Below, piece after piece: positions 39,006-51,529 of a DNA stretch of 64,000 nucleotides. The notes under the pieces are model-generated. The model did no database searches, was not told where the DNA came from, and was given only the letters and a program-made list of their open reading frames with translations. The stretch is from Alkalibacterium pelagium (GTDB taxonomy: Bacteria > Bacillota > Bacilli > Lactobacillales > Carnobacteriaceae_A), in NCBI RefSeq assembly GCF_900109325.1, contig NZ_FNZU01000012.1:1-64000 (forward strand). Direction: 5' to 3'. Position 1 is the first letter of the stretch. Every line of letters begins with the position of its first letter. The position numbers and the translations under genes were made by a program.

Positions 39006-40040
39006 ATGCTGTCAGTTATTGAAAAAGTAGCACCCGGAACGCTTCATGTATTGAAGAGGCGTTACTATATTTTGAGCCATATTCAGAAATCAGCACCCAT
39101 CGGAAGACGTGCCTTGGCAGATCGGCTCGGTTTTACTGAGAGAGTTCTGCGTAAAGAAGTCGAGGTCCTGAGAAATCAGGGACTGATCAAGACATCTACT
39201 CAGGGCATGGAATGCACACCGACAGGCATCACAGTGTTTTATCAGCTGGATGAACTGATGGGGCAGCACGTTCAGTCACAAGAAAAGGAAACACGGTTGG
39301 CTAATGCATTAGGCATCCAACATTGCACGATCGTCATAGGCAATTCAGACAAGGATGAATCCAGTCTGATTGACATGGCAAGAGCTTCAATTGAAGTGCT
39401 CGACTTTCTTTTACCAGAAGGGCAGAGTACAGTGGCAGTTATGGGCGGCACGACGATGCTAGAAGTGGCGGAAGTCATGAGTCAGCAAATCGGACTGCAC
39501 AGGGATCTGTTATTTGTACCGGCTCGCGGAGGTCTGGGTGAATCCGTTGATATTCAGGCAAATGCCATTGCTGAAAATATGGCAAGAAAGACCGGTGGCA
39601 GGAGCAGAGCTTTATATGCACCGGAACACGTGCGTATGGAAACTTATTCGCTGCTGATGAAAGAACCTGAAATCAAAGAAACTCTGGAAATTCTGGAAAA
39701 TGCCTCGCTGGTTATCTACAGCATCGGCAATGCTCTTGAAATGGCTCAGAGAAGAGGAATGGATGAAGACACGCTCAGAGAGCTCATCGATAAAGGAGCA
39801 GTAGCTGAAGCGTTTGGAGAATTCATCGATCAAGAAGGTGACATTGTCTATAAGTTGTCCCGCATTGGACTCCAGTCCTCGAAATTACCAAGTATTCCTC
39901 ATGTGGTCGCAGTTGCCGGAGGTCGTGAAAAAGCGAAGGCAATTAAGGCTCACATGAAAACTGTCCCTCCTCACACATGGTTAGTGACGGATGAGGCAGC
40001 CGCTAATGAGATTTTAAATGGGGGAGACCCTTTAAAATAA
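39006..40040 (+). CDS. cggR: Central glycolytic genes regulator CggR
   Basis: The 344-residue regulator has an N-terminal winged helix (APIGRRALADRLGFTERVLRKEVEVL) and a SorC-type sugar-phosphate-binding domain (VAVMGGTTMLEVAEVM, FVPARGGLGESVDIQANAIAE). In Bacillus CggR represses the gap operon until fructose 1,6-bisphosphate accumulates. It immediately precedes gap, the conserved arrangement. Confidence 0.94.
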   Translation: MLSVIEKVAPGTLHVLKRRYYILSHIQKSAPIGRRALADRLGFTERVLRKEVEVLRNQGLIKTSTQGMECTPTGITVFYQLDELMGQHVQSQEKETRLANALGIQHCTIVIGNSDKDESSLIDMARASIEVLDFLLPEGQSTVAVMGGTTMLEVAEVMSQQIGLHRDLLFVPARGGLGESVDIQANAIAENMARKTGGRSRALYAPEHVRMETYSLLMKEPEIKETLEILENASLVIYSIGNALEMAQRRGMDEDTLRELIDKGAVAEAFGEFIDQEGDIVYKLSRIGLQSSKLPSIPHVVAVAGGREKAKAIKAHMKTVPPHTWLVTDEAAANEILNGGDPLK

Positions 40041-40074
40041 AAATATATTTATTTCCTAAGGAGGAAATCAAGTT

Positions 40075-41067
40075 ATGTCAGTAAAAGTTGCAATTAATGG
40101 TTTTGGTCGTATTGGTCGTTTAGCTCTTCGTCGTATGTTAGAAATGGATACAGATTTAGAAGTAGTCGCAATCAACGACTTGACAGATAACGAAGACCTG
40201 GCTTATCTACTAAAATACGATACAGCTCAAGGCCGTTTCCCGCATGACGTTGAAGCTAAAGGTGATTCTTTAGTAGTAGGCGGAAGAGACATCAAAGTTT
40301 TAGCAGAAAAAGATGCTGCTAAATTACCATGGGCAGACCTTGGAATCGATATTGTACTTGAATGTACTGGTTTCTACGTATCTAAAGAAGCTTCTCAAGC
40401 ACACGTTGATGCTGGAGCTAAACGTGTATTAATTTCTGCACCAGCTAAAGGTGATCTGAAAACTATCGTTTACGGTGTAAACCACGAAACACTGAATTCT
40501 GACGATCAAATCGTATCTGCTGCTTCATGTACAACAAACTGCTTAGCACCAATGGTTAACGTACTGAACAGTGAATTTGGAATCAGCCGTGGACTAATGA
40601 GCACAATCCACGCTTACACTTCAACTCAAAAACTACAAGATTCACCAGGCGGACGTAAAAACCGTGCAGGTGCACAAAATGCTATCCCAGCTTCAACAGG
40701 AGCTGCTAAAGCAGTTGGTAAAGTAATTCCAGAAGTTAACGGATTAATTGACGGAACTGCTGTACGTGTACCAACAGTAACTGGTTCAATGGTTGAACTT
40801 TATTCTGTACTGAAAAAAGACGTTACAGTTGAAGACATCAACTCAGCAATGGAAAAAGCATCATCAAGTGCTTACATCTACACTGAAGACGAAATCGTTT
40901 CTTCTGACGTGATCGGTGTTCCTGCTGGATCAATCTTCGATGCAACTCAAACTAAAATCATGGAAAGCGAAGACGGACAACTTGTTAAGACTGTAGCTTG
41001 GTATGACAACGAGTACGGATTCACTGGAAACATGGTTGCTACTTTAGAATACTTCGCTAGCCTTTAA
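40075..41067 (+). CDS. gap: Glyceraldehyde 3-phosphate dehydrogenase, type I
   Basis: The 330-residue enzyme has the NAD motif [14 protein letters not shown], the catalytic Cys152 in SAASCTTNC and the conserved WYDNEYGF near the end. AAGGAGG precedes the ATG. Codon choice is strongly biased, as in other highly expressed glycolytic genes in the block. Confidence 0.97.
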   Translation: MSVKVAINGFGRIGRLALRRMLEMDTDLEVVAINDLTDNEDLAYLLKYDTAQGRFPHDVEAKGDSLVVGGRDIKVLAEKDAAKLPWADLGIDIVLECTGFYVSKEASQAHVDAGAKRVLISAPAKGDLKTIVYGVNHETLNSDDQIVSAASCTTNCLAPMVNVLNSEFGISRGLMSTIHAYTSTQKLQDSPGGRKNRAGAQNAIPASTGAAKAVGKVIPEVNGLIDGTAVRVPTVTGSMVELYSVLKKDVTVEDINSAMEKASSSAYIYTEDEIVSSDVIGVPAGSIFDATQTKIMESEDGQLVKTVAWYDNEYGFTGNMVATLEYFASL

Positions 41068-41200
41068 TATTCAGCGAATATCTAAATAAAGAAACAACTC
41101 TATTGTAAAGTAATAAATAAGCGGGGGAGCTAATACTCTATTATTTAGGAGGACACAACGATTGATGCGCAAGCAAAAAATTGGACTGTTCAAACCGAAT

Positions 41201-41230
41201 AAAGGGGATCGCGCTTCCCCCTTTTTTTGT
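41201..41230 (+). terminator. Hairpin between gap and pgk
   Basis: AAAGGGG (41201-41207) pairs with CCCCTTT (41218-41224), followed by TTTT. It would end or attenuate transcripts after gap, allowing gap to be more abundant than pgk and later genes. Confidence 0.85.
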
Positions 41231-41291
41231 GAAATAAAGGGAACAGAGTCAACGGGGTTAGTTTTCCATACAGAAAGGTAGGACTTTACAC

Positions 41292-42479
41292 ATGGCAAAG
41301 AAGACAGTTAAAGATTTAGAATTAAGTGGCAAGAAAGTACTGGTCCGTGCTGATTTTAACGTACCGATGAAGGACGGAAAAATTTCAAACGACAACCGTA
41401 TCCAGGCAGCACTGCCAACCCTGGAGTACATTCTTGAACAAGGCGGAAAAGTAATCGTCTTTTCTCACTTGGGGCGCGTGAAGACCGAAGAAGACAAAGC
41501 GGGTCTATCAATGAAACCTGTAGCAGAGCGTCTAGGTGAGTTACTCGGAAAAGATGTGAAGTTTGTGGCTCAGACTCGTGGAGAAGAGCTTGAAAACGCA
41601 GTAGCTGAACTAACTGACGGTGACGTACTGATGTTTGAAAACACACGTTTTGAAGATGTTGACGGTAAGAAAGAAAGCAAAAACGATCCTGAATTAGGTA
41701 AATACTGGGCAGGTCTCGGCGATGTTTACGTAAACGATGCATTTGGTACGGCTCACCGTGCTCACGCATCAAACGTAGGTATCGCTTCAAACCTTGAATC
41801 AGCTGCCGGATTCCTGGTCGAAAAAGAAATTAACTTCATCGGTGGAGCAGTTGATGAGCCTAAGCGCCCATTCGTTGCTATTTTAGGTGGAGCTAAAGTT
41901 TCAGATAAAATCGGCGTTATCGAAAACCTTATCGCTAAAGCTGACAAAGTTCTTGTCGGTGGGGGAATGACTTATACATTCTATAAAGCTTTAGGTCATG
42001 ACATCGGTAATTCATTAGTTGAGGAAGATAAAGTATCTTTAGCTAAAGAACTGATCGACAAAGCTGGAGATAAACTTGTCCTCCCTGTTGATTCTATCGT
42101 AGCTGCAGAATTCTCTAATGATGTTGAAACTGAAACAGTTGGAGAAAACATTCCTGAAGGCAAGATGGGTCTGGATATCGGACCGAAAACAGTTGAACTG
42201 TTTGAAAATGAATTAAAAGATGCGAAAACAGTTGTATGGAACGGACCAATGGGTGTATTCGAAATGAGCAACTTCGCTCAAGGAACAATCAAGGTCTGTG
42301 AAGCACTGGCAAAACTTGAAGATGCTACAACAATCATCGGTGGCGGAGACTCTGCGACTGCTGCTCAGCAGCTTGGGTTTGAAGAAGACTTCAGTCACAT
42401 CTCAACAGGTGGCGGAGCATCACTGGAATATCTTGAAGGTAAAGAACTTCCAGGAATTGCAGCTATTTCAGACAAATAA
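41292..42479 (+). CDS. pgk: Phosphoglycerate kinase
   Basis: The 395-residue enzyme makes ATP from 1,3-bisphosphoglycerate. It has [15 protein letters not shown], the HLGR substrate-binding block and the C-terminal [13 protein letters not shown] and [13 protein letters not shown] motifs. Length is normal. Confidence 0.97.
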   Translation: MAKKTVKDLELSGKKVLVRADFNVPMKDGKISNDNRIQAALPTLEYILEQGGKVIVFSHLGRVKTEEDKAGLSMKPVAERLGELLGKDVKFVAQTRGEELENAVAELTDGDVLMFENTRFEDVDGKKESKNDPELGKYWAGLGDVYVNDAFGTAHRAHASNVGIASNLESAAGFLVEKEINFIGGAVDEPKRPFVAILGGAKVSDKIGVIENLIAKADKVLVGGGMTYTFYKALGHDIGNSLVEEDKVSLAKELIDKAGDKLVLPVDSIVAAEFSNDVETETVGENIPEGKMGLDIGPKTVELFENELKDAKTVVWNGPMGVFEMSNFAQGTIKVCEALAKLEDATTIIGGGDSATAAQQLGFEEDFSHISTGGGASLEYLEGKELPGIAAISDK

Positions 42480-42547
42480 TCTAATAAAAGCAAGACAAGC
42501 CGGTTTGACCAGATGAGTATAGTAACTGATCTGGTCATTCACGGTGA

Positions 42548-43363
<816 letters not shown>

Positions 43364-43364
43364 A

Positions 43365-44894
43365 ATGAGCAAAGCACCTGTAGCCATCATTATCCTTGAT
43401 GGATTCGGATGGAGAGAAGAAGAGTACGGTAATGCCGTAGCACAAGCTGAGAAACCAAACTTCGACCGTTACTGGAATGAGTATCCGCACAACACGATGC
43501 AGGCTTCAGGGCTTGCTGTCGGGCTGCCGGAAGGTCAGATGGGGAACTCAGAAGTTGGGCATACCAATATCGGAGCCGGACGTGTGGTCTACCAAAGCAT
43601 CACACGTATCGACAAGGCGATTGAAGACGGTGAATTCGAAACGAATGAAGCCTTCAACGGTGCGATCAATCATGTAAAAGATAACGATTCTGCGCTGCAT
43701 CTGTTCGGTCTAGTATCGGACGGAGGCGTTCACAGTCACCAGCGGCACCTGACTGCTCTGGTTGAAGCAGCTAAGAAGAAAGGTGTCGACAAGGTTTACA
43801 TTCATGCATTTACGGATGGACGTGACGTCGCTCCAGATTCTGCTGCCCGCTTCATCGACGAGCTTCAGACTATCGTTAACGATCTAGGTGTCGGTGAAAT
43901 CGCAACAATTTCTGGTCGTTTCTATGCGATGGACAGAGATACCCGCTGGCCACGCGTAAAACGTGCGTATGACGCGATCTTCCACGGAGAAGGTGTGAAA
44001 GCGACTGATCCGGTAGAAGCCGTAAAAGCCAGTTATGCGAACGACACAATGGACGAATTCATTGAACCGATCGTGATTGAAAAGGATGGCAAACCTGTTG
44101 CGACAGTAAACGATAATGATGCGATTCTATTCTTCAATTTCCGACCTGACCGTGCGATACAATTGTCCCGTGCGATTACAGAACCGGACTTTGATGAATT
44201 CGATCGTGGAAACGTGCCGTCAAACATCAAATTCGTGACCTTTACTCAGTATACTTCTGATATGGCAGCGGACATCATGTTCCCGCCTGTATTCCTGAAA
44301 AACGTGATCGGACAAGTATTGTCTGATAATGGATTGAATCAGCTGCGTATTGCTGAAACGGAAAAATACCCACACGTGACATTCTTCATGAATGGCGGAA
44401 CAAATGATGAGTTCCCAGGAGAAAAACGTATCCTGATTCCATCACCTCAGGTGGAAACGTATGACTTAAAACCTGAAATGAGTGCTTATGAAGTCACTGA
44501 TGCACTGGTTGAAGATATCAAGAACGACAAGCATGATGCCATCATCCTGAACTATGCCAACCCGGATATGGTTGGACACTCAGGTATGCTGGATAAAACG
44601 ATTGAAGCAATCGAAGCTGTAGATGAGAACCTCGGCCGAGTAGTTGATCTTATCCTTGAAAAAGGCGGAACAGCAATCATCTTTGCGGACCACGGGAATG
44701 CAGATACTGAACTGACTCCTGAAGGTAATCCGCACACAGCGCACACGACAGTCCCTGTTCCAGTCATCGTGACGAAAAAAGGTGTCACTTTAAGAGGCGA
44801 CGGTAAACTAGCTGACGTGGCTCCAACGATGCTTGATCTTTTAGGTATTGATAAACCGGAAGAAATGACTGGCGAAAGCCTGATCCAGAAATAA
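43365..44894 (+). CDS. gpmI: Cofactor-independent phosphoglycerate mutase
   Basis: The 509-residue alkaline-phosphatase-superfamily enzyme interconverts 3- and 2-phosphoglycerate using two metal ions. It opens [16 protein letters not shown], has the catalytic Ser in [11 protein letters not shown], and metal ligands in [12 protein letters not shown] and FADHGNAD. Confidence 0.97.
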   Translation: MSKAPVAIIILDGFGWREEEYGNAVAQAEKPNFDRYWNEYPHNTMQASGLAVGLPEGQMGNSEVGHTNIGAGRVVYQSITRIDKAIEDGEFETNEAFNGAINHVKDNDSALHLFGLVSDGGVHSHQRHLTALVEAAKKKGVDKVYIHAFTDGRDVAPDSAARFIDELQTIVNDLGVGEIATISGRFYAMDRDTRWPRVKRAYDAIFHGEGVKATDPVEAVKASYANDTMDEFIEPIVIEKDGKPVATVNDNDAILFFNFRPDRAIQLSRAITEPDFDEFDRGNVPSNIKFVTFTQYTSDMAADIMFPPVFLKNVIGQVLSDNGLNQLRIAETEKYPHVTFFMNGGTNDEFPGEKRILIPSPQVETYDLKPEMSAYEVTDALVEDIKNDKHDAIILNYANPDMVGHSGMLDKTIEAIEAVDENLGRVVDLILEKGGTAIIFADHGNADTELTPEGNPHTAHTTVPVPVIVTKKGVTLRGDGKLADVAPTMLDLLGIDKPEEMTGESLIQK

Positions 44895-44993
44895 CTTGCT
44901 GATTTTAACCTGTTCTTTTATTAGGACATTTAAAATAAATTAACCAACCCTTTTCCAGGAAATGGAAGAGGAAAATTAAAGGAGAGAAAATAA

Positions 44994-46295
<1,302 letters not shown>

Positions 46296-46307
46296 TCAGA
46301 TCAAAAA

Positions 46308-46345
46308 AAGACGCTGGAGGGCTTAGCCCTTCAGCGTCTTATACA
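46308..46345 (+). terminator. eno terminator
   Basis: AAGACGCTGGAGGGC (46308-46322) pairs with GCCCTTCAGCGTCTT (46326-46340), a 15-bp stem with a 3-nt loop and one mismatch. Confidence 0.92.
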
Positions 46346-46498
46346 TGTGATAGACACTGCATCTATAGAACGAACGTCACTAATTCACGGCCATGAGTCA
46401 GCTGAAGCATGCTGATCTGACATAATAGGGACTGGAAAACGTGAGCGGGGTGTGTTATATTATAAAATAGGAGATTTGTAAGAAGGAGGTCTATACTC

Positions 46499-46729
46499 AT
46501 GTATGAAATTCTGTTAACGGCTATGCTTATCTTATCTGTATTCATTATCATTGTTATTGCCATGCAACCGACAAAAACTCAAAGTGCATCCAATGCCTTC
46601 ATGGGCGGAGCAAGTCAATTATTCGGTAAACAAAAAGCCAGAGGATTCGAAGCAGTACTGATTAAGACAACAGTCGTCAGTCTGATTTTATTCTTCGTGC
46701 TGTCCTTCTTATTGACACGATTCTTTTAA
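46499..46729 (+). CDS. secG: Protein translocase subunit SecG
   Basis: The 76-residue protein has two membrane helices separated by the SecG loop with ASNAFMGGASQLFGKQKARG. It assists SecYE. AAGGAGG precedes the ATG. The order eno, secG, esterase, rnr, smpB is conserved in Lactobacillales. Confidence 0.93.
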   Translation: MYEILLTAMLILSVFIIIVIAMQPTKTQSASNAFMGGASQLFGKQKARGFEAVLIKTTVVSLILFFVLSFLLTRFF

Positions 46730-46750
46730 GTTGAAATGAATGTGAATCTT

Positions 46751-46824
46751 AAGTACTCCTGTTAACTGTTTTCTCAGTAAGCACTCTGCTTATTGGATAC
46801 GGGTTAGAAGGAGTGCTTTTTTAT
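46751..46824 (+). terminator. secG terminator
   Basis: AAGTACTCCT (46751-46760) pairs with AGGAGTGCTT (46809-46818) and is followed by TTTT; a smaller AGTAAGC/GCTTATT hairpin lies inside the long loop. Confidence 0.7.
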
Positions 46825-46909
46825 TGCCTCTAAAGCTTATCTTATTGTGTTTTGGTACAAAAATGTGCCAAATTAGGGTAGAATGAAGAAGAGACTTAAG
46901 GAGGATATT

Positions 46910-47650
46910 ATGAAAGATAAATCATTATTTTACGAAAGTGGAAAACGAGCAGTTCTGCTCTTTCATGCGTTCACTAGTAACCCGAAAGACATGCTGAGTC
47001 TGGGACGTGCGCTGGAGCGGGCAGACTACACCGTCTATGCTCCAGTATTTTCAGGTCACGGGACTAATGATCCCGACGACTTGTTTGACTATTCGATCAA
47101 GGACTGGGTTCAGGACGGGAAGGATGCGCTGGCCTTTCTTAAGGACAAAGGCTACGACGAGGTGGCAGTCATGGGCTTGTCTCTGGGTGGAATCGTAGCG
47201 ACTGATCTCCTGCTTAACGAGGACGTCATAGGCGGTGGGACGTTTGCTTCTCCGGTTGTATCTGAATATGATACAAACGTGCCTGAGCACTTCATGGTCT
47301 GGTATAAAAATATGAAAGAACAGGCGGGCTATTCGAAAGAAGAAATTGCGGGATTGAAAACTTCAGCTGAAGTTAAAGTGCAGGCCATACTTGATGGGGT
47401 CCATGCACATGTGGCTGATATGGAAAAAGAGTATGACCAGCTCAACAAAAAACTATTTATAGCACAGGGTGGACAAGACGAAATGATCAATGATCAGTCT
47501 GCAGTCAAATTTAAAGATGCCCTGGTCAATGCGGATGTCGATTTTCATTTTTATGAAGACGCGCCGCATGTACTGACAACAGGAAAGATCGGAAAAGAAG
47601 TACAGATCGATGTACTGACTTATCTGTCTTCCTTAGAATGGAGTGATTAA
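46910..47650 (+). CDS. Carboxylesterase (alpha/beta hydrolase, Est30-like)
   Basis: The 246-residue protein has the nucleophile elbow GLSLGG (Ser91), an oxyanion region FHAFTSNPKDM and a C-terminal catalytic His in EDAPHVLTTG. It matches the small Est30-type carboxylesterases coded next to rnr in Bacilli. ATG 46910 follows AAGGAGG by 5 nt. Its stop abuts the rnr start. Confidence 0.9.
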   Translation: MKDKSLFYESGKRAVLLFHAFTSNPKDMLSLGRALERADYTVYAPVFSGHGTNDPDDLFDYSIKDWVQDGKDALAFLKDKGYDEVAVMGLSLGGIVATDLLLNEDVIGGGTFASPVVSEYDTNVPEHFMVWYKNMKEQAGYSKEEIAGLKTSAEVKVQAILDGVHAHVADMEKEYDQLNKKLFIAQGGQDEMINDQSAVKFKDALVNADVDFHFYEDAPHVLTTGKIGKEVQIDVLTYLSSLEWSD

Positions 47651-50020
47651 ATGAGTTCTGAAAAAGACAAGGAATTAGCAAGAAAAGAACTGAAGAAACA
47701 GATCCTGACATTTATGAATGACCAGGACGGCCAGTCAGTTGAAGTCAATGAAATCAGTGAAGGGCTGGGTCGTTCAGGATCCAATGCATTCAAGGAACTG
47801 GTCCAAGCTATTGCTGAACTGGAAAGAGAAGAAAAAATCGTCCTGCTTGCAAGCGGAAAATTCAAACTGAAACAGGCTTCTTCTGCTATGCAGGGACGCT
47901 TCAGTGGAAACGATAGAGGATTCGGATTCGTCACGATTGAAGAATACGAGTCAGATATCTTTATTCCACCAACCGAAACGAATTCTGCATTGAATGGCGA
48001 TCTGGTCAAAGTAGAAGTGACTCAGGAAGCGATGCCGTGGAAAGATAAAGGGCCAGCTGGTAAAGTCGTTGAAATTATTGAACGGGGGACCACCGTCGTC
48101 TTTGGTGAATTCCAGCCTTATACGGATGACGAAGTGAAAGAATTAGGCCTGTATGGCTTCATTACCCCTCACAATCAGAAACTGCCGAGTGTTCTAGTCA
48201 AGATTGAAGCAAAAGGGATTCGCCCGGTCGAGGGAAGCATTGTTCAAGTTGAACTGACCGAGTATGCCGATACTGCCGGAGGATCTGATCTGAAGGGGAT
48301 TGTCACCAATACTATCGGACATAAAGATGAGCCGGGTATTGAAATCCTGACAATTGTGCATAAGTATAATATCCCATCAGAATTCCCAGAAGATGTGCTT
48401 GAAGAAGCAGAATCCGTACCCGATACGATTTCTGAAGAAGACACCGAAGGAAGAAAAGACCTCCGTGATGAAATGATCATTACGATTGATGGAGCAGATG
48501 CGAAAGACTTGGATGATGCGATCCAAGTGAAGAAACTGGACAATGGCAATTACTATCTGGGCGTCCATATTGCAGATGTCAGCCATTACGTCACAGAAGG
48601 CAGCCCGATGGACAGGGAAGCCTTTGAACGAGGTACCAGTGTGTATCTGACCGATCGTGTCATTCCTATGCTGCCACAGCGTCTTTCAAATGGAATCTGC
48701 TCGCTGCACCCGAATGTCGATCGTCTGACCTTGAGCTGTGAGATGGAAATCGACAGAAACGGAGCTGTAGTAGATTATACGATCTCACCAAGTATCATCA
48801 ACTCTCATTACCGCATGACTTACACTGCGGTAAATGAAATCCTTATGGACAAGGATGCTCAGCGTAGAGAAGAGTACTCTGAAATTGTCGATATGCTTGA
48901 ACAGATGGAAGACTTGCATAACATTCTTGAAAAAAGAAGAGAACAGAGAGGATCTATCGACTTTGATACACGCGAAGCAAAAATCGAAGTCGACCCTCAG
49001 GGGATGCCAGTCGATATCCTGCTTAGAGAACGTGGTGTCGGTGAACGCCTAATCGAATCGTTCATGCTGTCTGCAAATGAAACGGTATCTGAACATTATG
49101 CCAAACAGCATCTGCCTATCCTGTACCGTGTTCATGATCGCCCTGACGAAGGAAAAATGCAGCGTTTCATCGAATTCGTTTCCAGCTTTGGAATCAACGT
49201 CAAAGCAACGAAAGAAAACATCAGTCCAAAACTGCTTCAGGATGTTCTGGACAAGGTAAAAGGCAAGCCGGAAGAAGGCGTCATCAGCATGCTGCTCCTG
49301 AGATCCATGCAGCAGGCTAAGTATGATGTGGAGCCGATTGGCCACTATGGTCTGGCTGCGGACTACTATTCGCACTTTACCTCACCGATCAGACGTTACC
49401 CTGACCTGATCCTGCACCGTCTGATTCATTACTATACGGAAGTGGATAAATCAGGAAAGGCGAAGAAACGCTGGCAGGAAATGCTGCCGGAAATCGCTGA
49501 GCACAGTTCTGTTACTGAAAGACGGGCAGTAGATGCAGAACGTGAAACAGATGAACTGAAAAAAGCGGAATACATGCAGAGCAAGATGGGCGAAACCTTT
49601 GAAGGCGTCGTTACTTCTGTGACTAATTTCGGGATGTTTGTCCAGCTGGCCAATTCGGTCGAAGGACTGGTTCACATCTCGAACATGAACGATGACTACT
49701 ATGAATTCAACGAACGGGATATGCTCATGATTGGTACCCGTACCGGAAAAGTGTACCGAATCGGGGAAGCTGTCAAGGTGAAAGTCATCGGAGCCGACAC
49801 AGATAATTATCAGATCGATTTTCAGCTTGAAGAAGATGAATCGAAGAAACCTGATGAACCTCGAAGAACGAGACGGCGCAAGAAAAAGGACAGTTCTAAA
49901 AAAGGAAAAGGTCCTCGTCGTGGCTCAAAAGAAGACAGAGGCAAGAACGATAAAGATAAAGGCAAAGGTCGTTTCAAAGGAAGAAGAAAGACCAAGAAGC
50001 CTGGAAAAAAACGGAAATGA
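47651..50020 (+). CDS. rnr: Ribonuclease R
   Basis: The 789-residue 3'-5' exoribonuclease has an N-terminal winged helix, cold-shock domains (GNDRGFGFVTIEEYESDIFIP), an RNB catalytic domain with the DGADAKDLDDAI acid cluster, an S1 domain (GEVFEGVVTSVTNFGMFV-like, near residue 650) and a Lys/Arg-rich tail. RNase R degrades structured RNA and, with SmpB and tmRNA, defective mRNA on stalled ribosomes. Confidence 0.96.
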   Translation: MSSEKDKELARKELKKQILTFMNDQDGQSVEVNEISEGLGRSGSNAFKELVQAIAELEREEKIVLLASGKFKLKQASSAMQGRFSGNDRGFGFVTIEEYESDIFIPPTETNSALNGDLVKVEVTQEAMPWKDKGPAGKVVEIIERGTTVVFGEFQPYTDDEVKELGLYGFITPHNQKLPSVLVKIEAKGIRPVEGSIVQVELTEYADTAGGSDLKGIVTNTIGHKDEPGIEILTIVHKYNIPSEFPEDVLEEAESVPDTISEEDTEGRKDLRDEMIITIDGADAKDLDDAIQVKKLDNGNYYLGVHIADVSHYVTEGSPMDREAFERGTSVYLTDRVIPMLPQRLSNGICSLHPNVDRLTLSCEMEIDRNGAVVDYTISPSIINSHYRMTYTAVNEILMDKDAQRREEYSEIVDMLEQMEDLHNILEKRREQRGSIDFDTREAKIEVDPQGMPVDILLRERGVGERLIESFMLSANETVSEHYAKQHLPILYRVHDRPDEGKMQRFIEFVSSFGINVKATKENISPKLLQDVLDKVKGKPEEGVISMLLLRSMQQAKYDVEPIGHYGLAADYYSHFTSPIRRYPDLILHRLIHYYTEVDKSGKAKKRWQEMLPEIAEHSSVTERRAVDAERETDELKKAEYMQSKMGETFEGVVTSVTNFGMFVQLANSVEGLVHISNMNDDYYEFNERDMLMIGTRTGKVYRIGEAVKVKVIGADTDNYQIDFQLEEDESKKPDEPRRTRRRKKKDSSKKGKGPRRGSKEDRGKNDKDKGKGRFKGRRKTKKPGKKRK

Positions 50021-50035
50021 TAGAGGGGGATTTAC

Positions 50036-50497
50036 ATGCCCAAAGGAGAAGGCAAGTTAATTGCCCAGAATAGAAAAGCCCGTTACGAGTATACGATTCT
50101 CGAAACGATCGAAGCTGGCATTGTGCTTAAAGGGACGGAAATCAAGTCCATCCGTGCCGGCCGGATCAACTTGAAAGACGGCTATGCCAGTATTAGAGAT
50201 GGTGAAATCTGGCTGTATAATGTCCACATTGCACCATTTGAACAGGGGAATCAGTTTAATCACGATCCGGTCCGTCCACGTAAACTGCTGATGAAGAAAA
50301 AGCAGATCGACAGTCTGTATGGAGAAGTCAAACAGGGCGGGAACACACTGGTTCCGCTTAAAGTCTACATCAAGAACGGTTTTGCCAAAGTACTGATCGG
50401 CCTGGCCAAAGGGAAGAAACAGTATGATAAACGTGAGACCATCAAGCGACGTGAACAGGACCGTCAGATGAGACGGGCAATTAAAGATAACTACTGA
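50036..50497 (+). CDS. smpB: SsrA-binding protein SmpB
   Basis: The 153-residue protein begins with [20 protein letters not shown] and has [19 protein letters not shown] and the basic C-terminal tail [18 protein letters not shown] that enters the empty mRNA channel. It binds tmRNA, whose gene lies ~4.5 kb downstream. Confidence 0.97.
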   Translation: MPKGEGKLIAQNRKARYEYTILETIEAGIVLKGTEIKSIRAGRINLKDGYASIRDGEIWLYNVHIAPFEQGNQFNHDPVRPRKLLMKKKQIDSLYGEVKQGGNTLVPLKVYIKNGFAKVLIGLAKGKKQYDKRETIKRREQDRQMRRAIKDNY

Positions 50498-50507
50498 TTT
50501 AAGATTA

Positions 50508-50553
50508 AAGCATCGGAACAGATCGGAAACCCGGTTGCTCTGATGCTTTTCTT
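50508..50553 (+). terminator. smpB terminator
   Basis: AAGCATC (50508-50514) pairs with GATGCTT (50542-50548), extended inward by GGAACA/TTGCTC-type pairing, and is followed by TTC. Confidence 0.75.
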
Positions 50554-50662
50554 GATTTAGATAAACCGTGGCGTCTACGTGGAAAAGCAGGGCTAGCTGT
50601 CGATTATCCTAAAGACCTCTGTTAGAATAGATAGAGAGAGAAAAAGAAAGCGAGGAGCTAGT

Positions 50663-51346
50663 ATGGCTGAAAAAGGGGTAACAATTTATTTTGTCCGACA
50701 TGGCGAAACGTACTTCAATTATTATGGACGCATGCAGGGATGGAGCAACACACCGTTGACCGACCACGGAAAAGAGGATGTCAGACGATGTGGACGTGGT
50801 CTGAAAGATGTCACGTTTGATGCAGTCTACACAAGTGATCTGTCCCGGACCCAGGAAACAGCTTCCATCATTCTGGAAGAGAATGGGCAGGTAGATAAAA
50901 TGGATATGGTTCAGATGCCGGAATTCCGAGAAGTCTTCTTCGGGTCGATGGAAGGCATGTACGGATCAGATGCTTATGATAAAGTTAGAGATTATCTGGG
51001 ATACGACACATCAAAAGAAATGTTCAGAAATACAGACGTACCTGAACGGATGAATGCCTTCCGGGCGGTTGATCCGGAAAAGCATGCGGAAGACTTCATG
51101 ATGTTCTGGTCACGTGTTGAGCAGGGACTGATCAAACTGATCGACAAGCACCGTGATTCAGGAGAAACCATTCTTTTAGTTGCACACGGTGGAACGATCC
51201 GGTATATCCTGCAGAATCTCATTCCGGATCTCAAACGACCAAAATCATTACTTAATGCTAGTGTGTCTGTCGCCAGATATGAAGACGGACTGTATCATCT
51301 TGAAAAATACAACGATGTCTCTCATTTCAGGGACGAAGCCGAATAA
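50663..51346 (+). CDS. Histidine phosphatase family protein
   Basis: The 227-residue protein carries the phosphohistidine motif VRHGETYFN and the second histidine in VAHGGTIRYI. It resembles cofactor-dependent phosphoglycerate mutase-like phosphatases (YhfR/PhoE type). Because a complete gpmI is present, a broad-specificity phosphatase role is more likely than glycolysis. The gene is monocistronic. Confidence 0.9.
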   Translation: MAEKGVTIYFVRHGETYFNYYGRMQGWSNTPLTDHGKEDVRRCGRGLKDVTFDAVYTSDLSRTQETASIILEENGQVDKMDMVQMPEFREVFFGSMEGMYGSDAYDKVRDYLGYDTSKEMFRNTDVPERMNAFRAVDPEKHAEDFMMFWSRVEQGLIKLIDKHRDSGETILLVAHGGTIRYILQNLIPDLKRPKSLLNASVSVARYEDGLYHLEKYNDVSHFRDEAE

Positions 51347-51370
51347 TCAAAGATCAAAGTGAGGCCATTT

Positions 51371-51423
51371 TCCTCTTTGTTGCAGACCTGCTATAACAGG
51401 CTTGTGACAAAGAGGATTTTTTG
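51371..51423 (+). terminator. Terminator after the phosphatase gene
   Basis: TCCTCTTTGT (51371-51380) pairs with ACAAAGAGGA (51407-51416), with an inner CCTGCTATAACAGG hairpin, followed by TTTTTTG. Confidence 0.93.
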
Positions 51424-51529
51424 TAGATACATCCGTTACGAGTTTATCATCAAATTTTCATGAAAAACAATTGAAAATCTAATGAAAGATGCTATACTGT
51501 TCATCAACTCAAGAAAAAGGGGAGATTTG